NCBI RefSeq assembly: GCF_037996825.1
Contig: NZ_JBBNAC010000001.1
Location: 1,116,001 to 1,180,000, forward strand
Source: Bdellovibrio sp. BCCA
GTDB lineage: Bacteria; Bdellovibrionota; Bdellovibrionia; Bdellovibrionales; Bdellovibrionaceae
Reading direction: 5' to 3'
DNA length: 64,000 nucleotides
The translations under genes were made by a program, and so were the position numbers. The notes beneath the pieces are model-generated. The model worked only from the letters and a program-made list of their open reading frames with translations. It did no database searches and had not been told where the DNA came from. This document shows positions 43,441 through 52,148 of the stretch, in pieces (position 1 is the first letter of the stretch; the number at the start of each line of letters is the position of its first letter).

Positions 43441-43550
43441 CATTTTTACGGGAGGGGTGATACCAAGGAAGGTATAGGGGAGCATGATGTTCTCACCTCT
43501 ATTTTTAGATTATTGAGACCCACAGTGGAAACACTGTGGGTTTTTCTCTT
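43441..43550 (+). ncRNA. Candidate small RNA: three-way junction plus terminator
   Basis: An outer stem AGGGGTGA (43453-43460) pairs with TCACCTCT (43493-43500). Inside it are TACC-N6-GGTA (43461-43474) and GAGC-atgat-GTTC (43480-43492). An AT-rich spacer follows. A perfect terminator CCCACAGTG-gaaa-CACTGTGGG with TTTTTC closes it at 43545. No open frame of useful size fits between the previous terminator and this one. A weak promoter (TTGAAA 43380, TAATAA 43401) is possible. I know no riboswitch class with this sequence. Confidence 0.5.
43518..43550 (+). terminator. Rho-independent terminator with GAAA tetraloop
   Basis: ACCCACAGTG-gaaa-CACTGTGGGT plus TTTTTCTCTTTT on the + strand. The preceding + strand gene already has its own terminator, so this one must end another transcript. 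Confidence 0.88.
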
Positions 43551-43559
43551 TTGGGCGTT

Positions 43560-43937
43560 CTACTTTGCTTTTTCTGTTTTGCAACTAGGGTGGATGGCTT
43601 GGCCTGACCACTTGCCGTCGCTGCATGTGATGGTGTCGGAGATGCAGATTTCTCCCACAGGCACCGTTGGACTAAGATAACCTGTCGCTTTGCCGCCATC
43701 AGGAATAAATCCCAGCGGAGTCTCGCAACCTTTTCTTTCAATTTCAGTCACGGGATTTGTTTCAGCAGGCACAGCTTTGACGGCCGTGGGAGCGGCCCCA
43801 CGATAAACTCTTTCTCCTTCACTCGGAGGCGGGGCTGCTTTAGGCAGAGTAGCTTCATCGGAATTTACGGTTGATGAGGTAGGTTGGCTTGAGCAACCGG
43901 CGATCAAAATCATGGTGATAAACAAGATTTTTTTCAT
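43560..43937 (-). CDS. Small lipoprotein of unknown function
   Basis: The product has 125 residues with the lipobox MILIAGCSSQ. Residues 20-75 are a linker rich in Pro, Ala, Thr and Glu. The C-terminal 50 residues hold four Cys (RKGCETPLG, GEICISDTITCSDGKWSG, HPSCK) and form a small disulfide-bonded domain reminiscent of short sushi-like modules. This comparison is loose. No partner gene is nearby. Confidence 0.78.
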   Translation of the reverse strand: MKKILFITMILIAGCSSQPTSSTVNSDEATLPKAAPPPSEGERVYRGAAPTAVKAVPAETNPVTEIERKGCETPLGFIPDGGKATGYLSPTVPVGEICISDTITCSDGKWSGQAIHPSCKTEKAK

Positions 43938-44097
43938 AACCTTAGTTTCGGAAAACCAACTGTGTATTTCAAGTAAGATCTGGTTTTCCCTGAATTATTC
44001 GGTCTCGGGTCGAGCAATCTGTCTCAGATTGAGGCTCGCTGTTTGTAGTTAATATAAATTGCTTTAAGTTTATAAATGAATTTCCGATTTGTTAGGC

Positions 44098-44639
44098 ATG
44101 AAAAATCTAATATTGTTGATTCTGTCTATGGCGGTCATCGCGTGCTCTAAAGAAGAAATCACTTTGCCATCTGCTGGTCAATTCGAGGGTGGAACTTGGT
44201 ATGCAGATTGTTTTTCCAAAGATGGAGCTTATCAAAAACGCACAGCCAAGTTCGATGGCGGTTCTTACTCTCACTCAATGACAATTTATAGCGACGCTTC
44301 TTGTTCTGTTCAGCAAATAGAGACTGGAGAAACGGGGACTTATGTTATTGGTGGCCCAATATCAGAAGGTTCTCATTCTATAAAGTTGGATCTCACTATT
44401 GGGGCGCTTACCGTTAAACCTCTTAATACAACTGTGGAGGAAGTAACCTTCCTACCGTGGGTACAACTTACTATGATATCTACATGATCTATCCAATCAC
44501 TCTGCCAGATGTGCCTGGTTATCCAGGCACAGGAAGTAAAGAAGGTGAAATGAGTTTTGGATATAACGACGCAACTTATGACGGATCTACACCTGATAAA
44601 CGTCCGACGGCAGTGACTTCTCCGAATTATCATCGGTGA
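44098..44639 (+). pseudogene. Lipoprotein gene split by a -1 frameshift
   Basis: Frame 1 runs from ATG 44098 with the lipobox SMAVIACSKE and gives a beta-rich domain (EGGTWYADCFSKDGAYQKRT), then stops at 44487. Frame 2 is open from 44427 and continues LPTVGTTYYDIYMIYPI to 44639, ending in PTAVTSPNYHR. It has no ribosome site and no start that would make a separate protein likely. A single-base change between 44427 and 44457 would join both into about 180 residues. It may be a damaged gene or a sequencing error. Confidence 0.6.
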
Positions 44640-44656
44640 GGTGAACGATTAAAAAA

Positions 44657-44684
44657 CAAAAGCCAGCTCATCGAGCTGGCTTTT
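44657..44684. terminator. Bidirectional terminator
   Basis: A 12-bp perfect stem AAAAGCCAGCTC-atc-GAGCTGGCTTTT between convergent genes, with T-runs on both strands. Confidence 0.88.
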
Positions 44685-44712
44685 CATTTCGAAAATCGAA
44701 TTTTCTAAAAAA

Positions 44713-47661
44713 CTATTCTTCCGCTGGAGCGAAACCGCGACGAAGAGTATTTTCAGTCACTGCTGCTGGTTCCATGTATTGTTTGATGTAATCAGGGCCG
44801 CCGGTTTTTGAACCGATGCCTGACATTTTAAACCCACCAAATGGATGACGATCGACCATGGCACCTGTGATACCACGGTTGATATACAAATTACCCACTT
44901 CGAATTCTTCTTTCACGCGAGCGATGTTTGCAGGGGAGCGAGAGAACACGCCACCTGTCAATGCATACTCTGTGCTATTCGCGATTTCCAAAGCGTGATC
45001 CAAGTTTTTCGCGCGGATCACAGCTACAACTGGGCCGAAGATTTCTTGTTGAGCCAGTTTTGAATCACCTGGAACATCACCAAAGATTGTTGGCGGAACG
45101 AAGAAGCCGTTTGTTGGCGCTTGGCCTTTGAACAACAGCTTATTCGTTTTTTCTGTCTCAGCAATCGTATTCAGAATACGTTCATAAGCTTCTTTATCAA
45201 CAACCGGTCCCATGTAAGCTTTTGGATTTTCAGCAGACATGACTTCGATAGATCTTGCTGCTTCCACCAAACGATCTGTGAAACGATCGTAAACTTCATC
45301 AAGAACGATCACGCGGCTTGCCGCAGAACATTTCTGGCCAGAGAAACCAAACGCCGAGTAAAGAACTCCATCCACCGCTTCATCAAGATCCGCATCGTTA
45401 TCGATGATCACGGCGTTTTTGCCGCCCATTTCGATAATGCATCTTTTCACGTGTTGTTGTCCTGGTTGAACAACAGAAGCGCGATTTAGGATGTGCAAGC
45501 CGACTGCTTTAGAACCTGTGAAGGCAATTGTTGTCGTGTATTTGTGGTTCACAATGTATTCACCAACTTCTTCGCCGAATCCAGGAAGGAAGTTGATCAC
45601 ACCTGCTGGGAAGCCAGCTTCTTGAACCATCTTCATCAGGCCCCAAGCAACCACGGAAGATTGCTCTGCAGGTTTCATCACAACAGTGTTTCCTGTTACA
45701 GCCGCTGCCGTCACCATGCCTGCAAGGATCGCCAGAGGGAAGTTCCAAGGAGCGATCACCGCCACAACACCGCGAGGTTTGTAGATGTAGTGAGAAAGTT
45801 CACCAGGAAGGCCACCCACGCGAAGTGGTTTTTGAAGATTGCGCATATCGCGAGCGTAGTAACGACAGAAGTCGATCGCTTCACAGATATCACCATCAGC
45901 TTCCGCCCATGGTTTACCCACTTCAAGAACTTGAGTTGCGATTAATTTGAAACGATCACGAACCATGATGTCAGCGAGTTTATCAACAAGAGCTGCGCGT
46001 TCTTCCGCAGGAACATTTTTCCAAGTTTTGAAAGCGGTTTGAGCCGCTTGCATAGCTTGTTCAGCTTGCTCCACATTCGCCATGCTGATCTTACCGACAA
46101 CTTGTGAGCTTTCAGATGGGTTCACGCGGTCAAAGATTTTCTCAGAACGAATTTCTTTGTTGTTGATCATCAAAGGCACATTCACTGGAAGAGCGGCACG
46201 AGCCTCCGCCAATGCTTTCAACATTTTTTCGCGATCCGCTTTCACTGCGAAATCCAAAAGAGGTTCGTTATAGAACTTGCCTGGTTTTTTTGGAATCACA
46301 GGAGACGTTGGAGTCAAACCTTGCGCTGGGTCTTTTAACAGCTCAGCTGTGGTTTTGTTATCCGCGAATTTTCCACGAAGCCAAGATTCATTCGAAGAGT
46401 TTTCAAGCAAACGACGAACAAGATACGCCATGCCTGGGATGAGTTCTCCGACAGGAGCGTATTCACGCATGCGGTAACCCATGTCGACCAAAGTTTTCTT
46501 GATCGGCTCAGCCATTCCGTAAAGCATTTGGAATTCCAAAGCTTCTTTCGGGATGTTTAATTTTTCTGCGTAAACCATGCACGCTGCGATTGTTCTTACG
46601 TTGTGAGACGCAAAAGCAGGGCGGATGTACTTGATATTTTCAAGGAAGTATTTTGCGCACAATTCGTAGTTTGCATCTGATTCTGCTTTGTTTGTGTAAA
46701 CAGGAACAGGCCAGCCACGTTGTTCAGCCTCGATAGTTTCGTAATCCCAGTAGGCTCCTTTTACAAGACGAACCCAGAACGGAGTGCCGCGAGTTTTTGC
46801 AAACTCAGTCAACATCTTGACGTCTTCAAAAGAATCGCGAAGGTAAGCTTGGATCACAACGCCAAAGAATTTATAATTTTTAAATTCAGGTTCGTTGATA
46901 AGTTCTGTGAACACTTCCAAAGTCAAATGTTTGACAGAGTATTGTTCCATATCCAGATTGATGAAGACACCTTTTTGCATTCCAAGACGGAACACAGGAC
47001 GCATACGATCTTTCAGGATTTTCTTAGTTTCATCCCAAGCAAGATCTTTGATTTGCGAGTAAAGCGCTGTCATTTTCACGGACACGTTTACTTTTGGCAG
47101 CGCACCTTCATGATCGCGATCGATTTGCGGAACTTCGTCCCACTTCTCAGCATCTTTAGCGAGCCAGTTTACAAGCTCCACGTATTTGTTTGTGTACTCT
47201 TGAGCTTCTTTCTCTGACAAAATCGCTTCACCCAAAATGTCGACTGTGAAAGTCATTTTGTTTTTGCGCGCTTTTTTCAAAACGGGAAGAGCTTCATCAG
47301 GATTTTCACCTGTGATGAACATTTGCGCCATGCCGACGACATTCTTTTTGATGGCACTCGCCATCAAGCCCGGAGCCAAGGAACCTAAGCCAAGACCGAC
47401 GTTGAAAACCGGAGGAAGTTTTCCACCGTCTTCAGCAAAATATTCTTTCAAGTGACGAGCGACTTCATCACCGGAGTTGATGGAAGGAAGAACGTCCACG
47501 AAGCGGAACATGTTCGTTTTGAATTTTTCGTTTTTCATACTCCATTCCATGATGGAGCCATACCAGAAATCTTTAGAAAAAATGGAAGCCTTTGATTGGC
47601 TTTCCATGCGCTTCATAATCTCTTCGCCACGGGCGACGATTTGCGATTGGATGTCGTTCAT
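44713..47661 (-). CDS. putA: Bifunctional proline dehydrogenase / glutamate-semialdehyde dehydrogenase
   Basis: A 982-residue PutA that oxidises proline to glutamate in two steps. Residues 1-440 are the FAD-dependent proline dehydrogenase barrel (KGAYWDYETIEAEQRGWPVP, then ASHNVRTIAACM). Residues 480-980 are the aldehyde dehydrogenase, with IAPWNFPLAILAGMV, VINFLPGFGEEVGEY, the acid in IEMGGKNAVII and the catalytic Cys in FSGQKCSAASRV. The N-terminus begins directly with MNDIQSQIVARGEEIMKRME. There is no ribbon-helix-helix DNA-binding domain, so it cannot act as its own repressor as in E. coli. The gene is alone. Proline from prey protein would be a carbon and energy source. Confidence 0.97.
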   Translation of the reverse strand: MNDIQSQIVARGEEIMKRMESQSKASIFSKDFWYGSIMEWSMKNEKFKTNMFRFVDVLPSINSGDEVARHLKEYFAEDGGKLPPVFNVGLGLGSLAPGLMASAIKKNVVGMAQMFITGENPDEALPVLKKARKNKMTFTVDILGEAILSEKEAQEYTNKYVELVNWLAKDAEKWDEVPQIDRDHEGALPKVNVSVKMTALYSQIKDLAWDETKKILKDRMRPVFRLGMQKGVFINLDMEQYSVKHLTLEVFTELINEPEFKNYKFFGVVIQAYLRDSFEDVKMLTEFAKTRGTPFWVRLVKGAYWDYETIEAEQRGWPVPVYTNKAESDANYELCAKYFLENIKYIRPAFASHNVRTIAACMVYAEKLNIPKEALEFQMLYGMAEPIKKTLVDMGYRMREYAPVGELIPGMAYLVRRLLENSSNESWLRGKFADNKTTAELLKDPAQGLTPTSPVIPKKPGKFYNEPLLDFAVKADREKMLKALAEARAALPVNVPLMINNKEIRSEKIFDRVNPSESSQVVGKISMANVEQAEQAMQAAQTAFKTWKNVPAEERAALVDKLADIMVRDRFKLIATQVLEVGKPWAEADGDICEAIDFCRYYARDMRNLQKPLRVGGLPGELSHYIYKPRGVVAVIAPWNFPLAILAGMVTAAAVTGNTVVMKPAEQSSVVAWGLMKMVQEAGFPAGVINFLPGFGEEVGEYIVNHKYTTTIAFTGSKAVGLHILNRASVVQPGQQHVKRCIIEMGGKNAVIIDNDADLDEAVDGVLYSAFGFSGQKCSAASRVIVLDEVYDRFTDRLVEAARSIEVMSAENPKAYMGPVVDKEAYERILNTIAETEKTNKLLFKGQAPTNGFFVPPTIFGDVPGDSKLAQQEIFGPVVAVIRAKNLDHALEIANSTEYALTGGVFSRSPANIARVKEEFEVGNLYINRGITGAMVDRHPFGGFKMSGIGSKTGGPDYIKQYMEPAAVTENTLRRGFAPAEE

Positions 47662-47796
47662 ATTTTTACCTCAAATGAGAGGCCGCATATTCGCTCTGCT
47701 AGGGAGAAAACTCAAGGACTTTGCTGGACTAAAGAGGGTGTGTAAAAACGGAATAACGATAAGCGTCAATTGGTGTGATTTAAGCCTAAAAAAGAA

Positions 47797-48384
47797 TTAA
47801 ATCACTTTCCAAGAATGCTTCGCCTTCGAGACGATCTCGGCTTCCAAAACATCGCCCTTTTTAAAAGGGCCGACCCCCGACGGGGTGCCCGTTAAAAGCA
47901 GATCGCCGGGCATCACCGGAAAGTGAAGGCGCACGAAATCCAAAAGCTGCTCCAGAGAGAATATCATTTGGGCGGTGTTGCCATGTTGGCGAACGTCGCC
48001 GTTAATTTTTAAAATAATCTCTAAGTTTTTTAACTCATCCAAGTCGTTCACTGGAAAAAAGCCAGAGAGCGGGCAGGAGTCTTTAAAACTTTTTGCCAAG
48101 GTCCAAGGATGTCCTTTGGACTTCAATTGATTTTGTTTGGCTCTGTCCGTGATATCAATAGCGATGCAGGCTTCATCAATTTGCAAATTGTCGTTAAAGC
48201 GAAGTGCGAGTTCCACTTCGTGATGAAGTTCATTCGTCCATGAGGGCATGTGAATTTCTTTCGCAGCGATGGAAGAAGTGCTTCCGGCTTTTAAAAAGAT
48301 CATGGGTTCAGTCGGAACTTCATTGCCAAGTTCTTTGGCGTGCTCAGCGTAATTGCGGCCCACGGCCCAAATATTTTGAATCAT
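47797..48384 (-). CDS. Fumarylacetoacetate hydrolase family protein
   Basis: A 195-residue single-domain FAH protein. Characteristic elements are WAVGRNYAEHAKELGN, the metal ligands in NELHHEVELALRF and IDITDRAKQNQLK, then GDLLLTGTPSGVGPFKKGD. Relatives such as FAHD1/YcgM decarboxylate oxaloacetate or hydrolyse acylpyruvates. The substrate is not fixed by the motif. The start overlaps the stop of the phosphatase gene by 4 nt (48381-48384), so they form an operon. Confidence 0.88.
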   Translation of the reverse strand: MIQNIWAVGRNYAEHAKELGNEVPTEPMIFLKAGSTSSIAAKEIHMPSWTNELHHEVELALRFNDNLQIDEACIAIDITDRAKQNQLKSKGHPWTLAKSFKDSCPLSGFFPVNDLDELKNLEIILKINGDVRQHGNTAQMIFSLEQLLDFVRLHFPVMPGDLLLTGTPSGVGPFKKGDVLEAEIVSKAKHSWKVI

Positions 48385-48872
48385 AAAAGCACCTTTTTAA
48401 ATTCAATGAATTCGTAAATTCCGTCTTTGTTCACATCAAAGCCGATGTACTGACAAGGACTCCAATGAGAAAATTCTGAATCCGAAAGATCTTTGTCGCT
48501 GGGAACAATGCTCATCGCTTCGACGACAAGATCATAGTGACTGCAAAGAAAAATCACGGCGTCTTTGTGTTCAGCGGCACTCTCAAACAGCTTTTCAATA
48601 CGTGAGCGAAAATCAGTTAGTTTTTCATCGCTTTGTTGTTCAAGCAGGGACGTATTGATTTGCAAAGGCAAACTAAAATGCTGAGAGAGCGGACGAAACG
48701 TGCTGTGCGTGCGCTTTTTCGGAGAAACCCATAATTCTGTCGGCTTCGGCAATTCGTTTTTGAGCACCTTGTCGAGAACCTTCGAGGCCTGAGCGTGGCC
48801 CTCGGCGGTCAAATCAGGATCGCCGGAAAAGTCCATGGCTTTTTGTGCATGTCTAAAGAGATAGATCTTCAT
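48381..48872 (-). CDS. SixA-like histidine phosphatase
   Basis: A 163-residue histidine phosphatase. The catalytic RHG motif reads FRHAQKAMD. The second His is in IFLCSHYDLVVEA and the Arg in SPKKRTHSTF. The size and the absence of a mutase insertion fit SixA, which dephosphorylates histidine in phosphotransfer domains. The first gene of the pair with the FAH protein. The start is close to the divergent Hsp33 gene, 83 nt away. Confidence 0.83.
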   Translation of the reverse strand: MKIYLFRHAQKAMDFSGDPDLTAEGHAQASKVLDKVLKNELPKPTELWVSPKKRTHSTFRPLSQHFSLPLQINTSLLEQQSDEKLTDFRSRIEKLFESAAEHKDAVIFLCSHYDLVVEAMSIVPSDKDLSDSEFSHWSPCQYIGFDVNKDGIYEFIEFKKVLL

Positions 48873-48955
48873 GATTTGGGTTCTCTCTGCTTGAAATTAA
48901 CAGCCTGCTTTGTTACTTTGCGAAAGTAGTTTTCCATAGAGTGCAGGAGTTTGTC

Positions 48956-49855
48956 ATGAGTAAAGAGCGTGTTCATCGTTTTGTTTCCAAAGATTTGACG
49001 GTGCGAATTGCCGCAGTGAACGCGACTGAAGTTGTTAAACATATGCAAGGTCTGCAAAATACATATCCTTTGGCGACGGTGGCCGTAGGACGCAGCATGG
49101 TAGGCGCTTTGCTGATGGCCGCGCAATTGAAAGACGGTCAAATGGTGGGCTTGCTCTTTAGGGGAAACGGCGCTTTGCAAAGCGTTTATGCGGAGGCTTC
49201 TTTCAATGGCCAGGTTCGTGGCTACACTCCGAATCCGCAGTATCAACCACCGAATTACGACAATGGTCTAAGCCTTAAAGAGGCGATCGGAAACGGCACC
49301 TTGAGTGTCGCTCGCCATCAACCTTTCCAAAAGCAACCGTTTCACGGAACGGTGGAGTTGGTGAGTGGTGAAATCGGGCAGGACATTGCTCACTATCTTC
49401 ATCAGTCTCATCAAATCCGTTCGTTGGTGTCTTTAGGTGTTTACCTTGATACCTACGGAAAAGTTCAAGCCGCTGGCGGTGTTTTGATTGAAGTGATGCC
49501 GGGAGTTTCAGAAGCTGTTGTTGAGATGATTCAGCAAAACTATGAAGACTGGAAACCAAACATTTCACAAATGTTGCTCGATGGAGCTCAGCCTGTTGAT
49601 TTGGTAAAACCATTTATGGCGGGCATTGATTTTACGGAAGTGGAACACAATCAAGAGATTGAATACTTCTGCCCATGTACAAAAGAGCGTGTTGTGCGCG
49701 CTCTTGAAACATTAGGCGAAGAAGAACTTCAAGATATGATCAATAAAAACGAAACGGCGGATGTTACTTGCCAAATCTGCGGTCGTCCTTACACAGTGAC
49801 GATCCCTGAAATCCAAGATATCAAAGATCGTTTGCATAAAGAATCGCTTCACTAG
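48956..49855 (+). CDS. hslO: Redox-regulated chaperone Hsp33
   Basis: The product has 299 residues. The ATG at 48956 follows GCAGGAGTTTGTC. The core (residues 1-220) includes GRSMVGALLMAAQLK and YAEASFNGQVRGYTPNPQY. The zinc-binding C-terminal switch has the four Cys in FCPCTKERV and ADVTCQICGRPYTV. On oxidation with heat or bleach it unfolds and holds client proteins. The last 4 nt overlap the end of the convergent PLD-family gene. Confidence 0.95.
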   Translation: MSKERVHRFVSKDLTVRIAAVNATEVVKHMQGLQNTYPLATVAVGRSMVGALLMAAQLKDGQMVGLLFRGNGALQSVYAEASFNGQVRGYTPNPQYQPPNYDNGLSLKEAIGNGTLSVARHQPFQKQPFHGTVELVSGEIGQDIAHYLHQSHQIRSLVSLGVYLDTYGKVQAAGGVLIEVMPGVSEAVVEMIQQNYEDWKPNISQMLLDGAQPVDLVKPFMAGIDFTEVEHNQEIEYFCPCTKERVVRALETLGEEELQDMINKNETADVTCQICGRPYTVTIPEIQDIKDRLHKESLH

Positions 49856-52023
49856 AATTCGCTATCGAACATTCCAATGATGGCTTTTTGCCAGAAATGC
49901 ACCTTTTGCTTTTCCGTGATCGGACGGGAAAGCTTGAGGTAGCTATTATAAATACTCGTCATTTTCTTCGTGAAAGCCGGGCTGTAAATCAAAGCGCCGT
50001 TTTCCATGTCATGAATGAAACTGCGCTTGTTTAAATTCACAGAACCAATGAAAGACATCTCATCATCAATCATCACAAGTTTTGAGTGCAGGATGATTTT
50101 AGGTTCGATGTATTCATAAATCTTGATTGAGTCTTTAAATTTATTCACGCCGTCTTTATTAACGGCACCTAAAATAAAGTCAGCCGTGTCACCTTCTAAA
50201 TCCAAGCGTGTGATCAGCGTGATTTTTACGCCACGGTCAGCAGCGTTCTTTAAAGCTTCACCGACTTTTTTAAGAGGGCGGAAGTACGGCGTTGAAATCA
50301 AAATCTTTTTCGAAGCATGATTGATCAATTCCGCGTAATAGTCTTCAAGGTTGCGATTGTCTTTAAAAGGAATCGAAACATAGTGTCTGATCAGTGGGTG
50401 AGTGTCGGCATCAGCGAAGTATTGCGGATCAGGACGAGCGCTCGATGTGCTTTGTGCTGTTGTGGGACGCACATTGAACGTATCAGAGTCTTGCATCCAA
50501 AGAGCGTAATACTGAACGGCGAGCTTTTCTGCAAACGTCTTTGATTTAATTAAAAATTCAAAGTCGCGCCAGTGAACGAAAGACTCTTCACCTTTAGAGT
50601 AGTTCACTAAAGAAGGAAAACTTGTGAAGTTCGGTGCTGCCCTAAATAAGAAACCATCGTGAATATTACGTCCGCCAAGAACCACGCGGTTGGCCGAAGG
50701 GTCTGTCGAAGAAAGAGTGAGGAAGATTTTCACGTGATTTGTACGGTGAAACTCATGAAGCTTGCCACCACTTCTTGCGGCATTATCATAGCGATATTGA
50801 ACGACCTTGATGTTGCCGTTCTCAGAAGCCATTTTTTCAAACATCGCTTGGTCTTTTTTAAGTGTAATAACATCTGAAATAAGAACACGCACTTGGGCGC
50901 CGTGATCGGCATGGTATTTCAGTAATCGCGCCAAAACGTTGCCGTAGAAATCACTGCGATAAACTAAATAAGAAACGAAAATCGCATCAAGTTTTGGCGC
51001 TTTGGACATATCCAAAGGCAGGAAGGGATTTTTCTCTGTAAGAAACTTCTGCGGCAGTCGTTGTCCCAAAAGCATTTCTACTTTGGCTTGCAATCCCTCT
51101 TCAGGATCTTCCAAAGTTGTTAAAGAGTCTGCGCTCAGAGGACAATTCATACTGGTGAAATTGGAGTTTAAGAAAAACTGCTGCGGTTTTGTAAGGCCTG
51201 CCGCCGAAGGAAACACGCAAGCTTCATAAGTGCGCGCGAGATTTTGCAAATACCCCAGCTTTTCTTTTTCCGTTTTTAGTTGGAATGTGTACTCTTTGCT
51301 TGTATCACCCCAAGGATTTTTGAACATCACATCGCAGCTTTTCACTTCCGCAGAAGGACGGAAGCGAACCTTTTGTCCATTGAGCTTGGCATCGTACCAG
51401 CTAAATTTCGCACTTTGGAAAGCACCATATTGGTCCGCCTTAAAGAGTCCTGTTTTTAGTGCAAAGGGACCATCACAGAGAATGCGTGCTTCAAAATATT
51501 TTTGCGCATCTCTTTGTTCATCATCATTACGTGTAACCGAAGAGCCCGCACGGGAATAAGTCTCATGACGTAAAAGAAGTTCGTAGCTTCCCGCATTGAC
51601 GTTACCCATAGAAAAGAAACGAGGCTGGCCTGTGCCTTTGATGTAATAAGAAAGATCGCCTAAAGTCAGTTCTTCCTCTTTCACGCCCCATGTGGAGTGC
51701 ATAGTGCTTGAGAAAGTGCGGGGAGTATCGCCATGGGCTGATTTTGCTGTGTAAGAGGAGGATTGTTCTTGGAAAACTTTCTTTTGCTCTTGAAGTTTTT
51801 GAACGGATTTAGAAAGAGAATCTTCCTTCTCGCGATCTTGCGCCTTTTGCGCACGCATCAGTTGATCTTCTTGGAGTTGCAGGTTCACTTCAGAGTCATA
51901 AAGTCTTACCAATGAAAGAGGCATGCTGTTGTCGATCAAGGAAGCAGGTTCCCTCTGAAACGTCTGACAAGAGCATAATAGAATCATTGGCAGAATGAGG
52001 GCAAAACCGGAATTTCTAAACAT
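49852..52023 (-). CDS. Phospholipase D-family lipoprotein
   Basis: The product has 723 residues with the lipobox ILLCSCQTF. Residues 20-330 are a separate N-terminal domain with a coiled-coil stretch (KAQDREKEDSLSKSVQKLQE) and beta sheet. Residues 340-720 contain two PLD half-domains. The second has a full HKD motif, ILHSKLVMIDDE, with the following GSVNLNKRSF. The first reads NHVKIFLTLSSTD, with His and Lys but not the Asp four residues later, then VVLGGRNIHDG. It may have reduced activity at that site. Cardiolipin-synthase-like or nuclease activity in the cell envelope is possible. Attack on prey membrane is only a guess. Confidence 0.87.
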   Translation of the reverse strand: MFRNSGFALILPMILLCSCQTFQREPASLIDNSMPLSLVRLYDSEVNLQLQEDQLMRAQKAQDREKEDSLSKSVQKLQEQKKVFQEQSSSYTAKSAHGDTPRTFSSTMHSTWGVKEEELTLGDLSYYIKGTGQPRFFSMGNVNAGSYELLLRHETYSRAGSSVTRNDDEQRDAQKYFEARILCDGPFALKTGLFKADQYGAFQSAKFSWYDAKLNGQKVRFRPSAEVKSCDVMFKNPWGDTSKEYTFQLKTEKEKLGYLQNLARTYEACVFPSAAGLTKPQQFFLNSNFTSMNCPLSADSLTTLEDPEEGLQAKVEMLLGQRLPQKFLTEKNPFLPLDMSKAPKLDAIFVSYLVYRSDFYGNVLARLLKYHADHGAQVRVLISDVITLKKDQAMFEKMASENGNIKVVQYRYDNAARSGGKLHEFHRTNHVKIFLTLSSTDPSANRVVLGGRNIHDGFLFRAAPNFTSFPSLVNYSKGEESFVHWRDFEFLIKSKTFAEKLAVQYYALWMQDSDTFNVRPTTAQSTSSARPDPQYFADADTHPLIRHYVSIPFKDNRNLEDYYAELINHASKKILISTPYFRPLKKVGEALKNAADRGVKITLITRLDLEGDTADFILGAVNKDGVNKFKDSIKIYEYIEPKIILHSKLVMIDDEMSFIGSVNLNKRSFIHDMENGALIYSPAFTKKMTSIYNSYLKLSRPITEKQKVHFWQKAIIGMFDSEF

Positions 52024-52148
52024 ACATTCCTCCAGGAGTTCTCATCGGAATTTGCCCGAACTATTTTAGGCACTGTCAAAACTTTAGACACCCTGGACAG
52101 GGTTGTGGTGTCAATGGGCTAGGAGTGGGGTTTGCTTATTCTAAGGGT

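Noticed and set aside
47662-47796. Small gene between putA and the FAH gene
   Set aside because: Only a promoter-like gap. No start with a ribosome site and no open frame of useful length.
48869-49246. A 125-codon frame antisense to hslO
   Set aside because: It lies inside a well-conserved hslO reading frame, has no ribosome site and no recognisable sequence.
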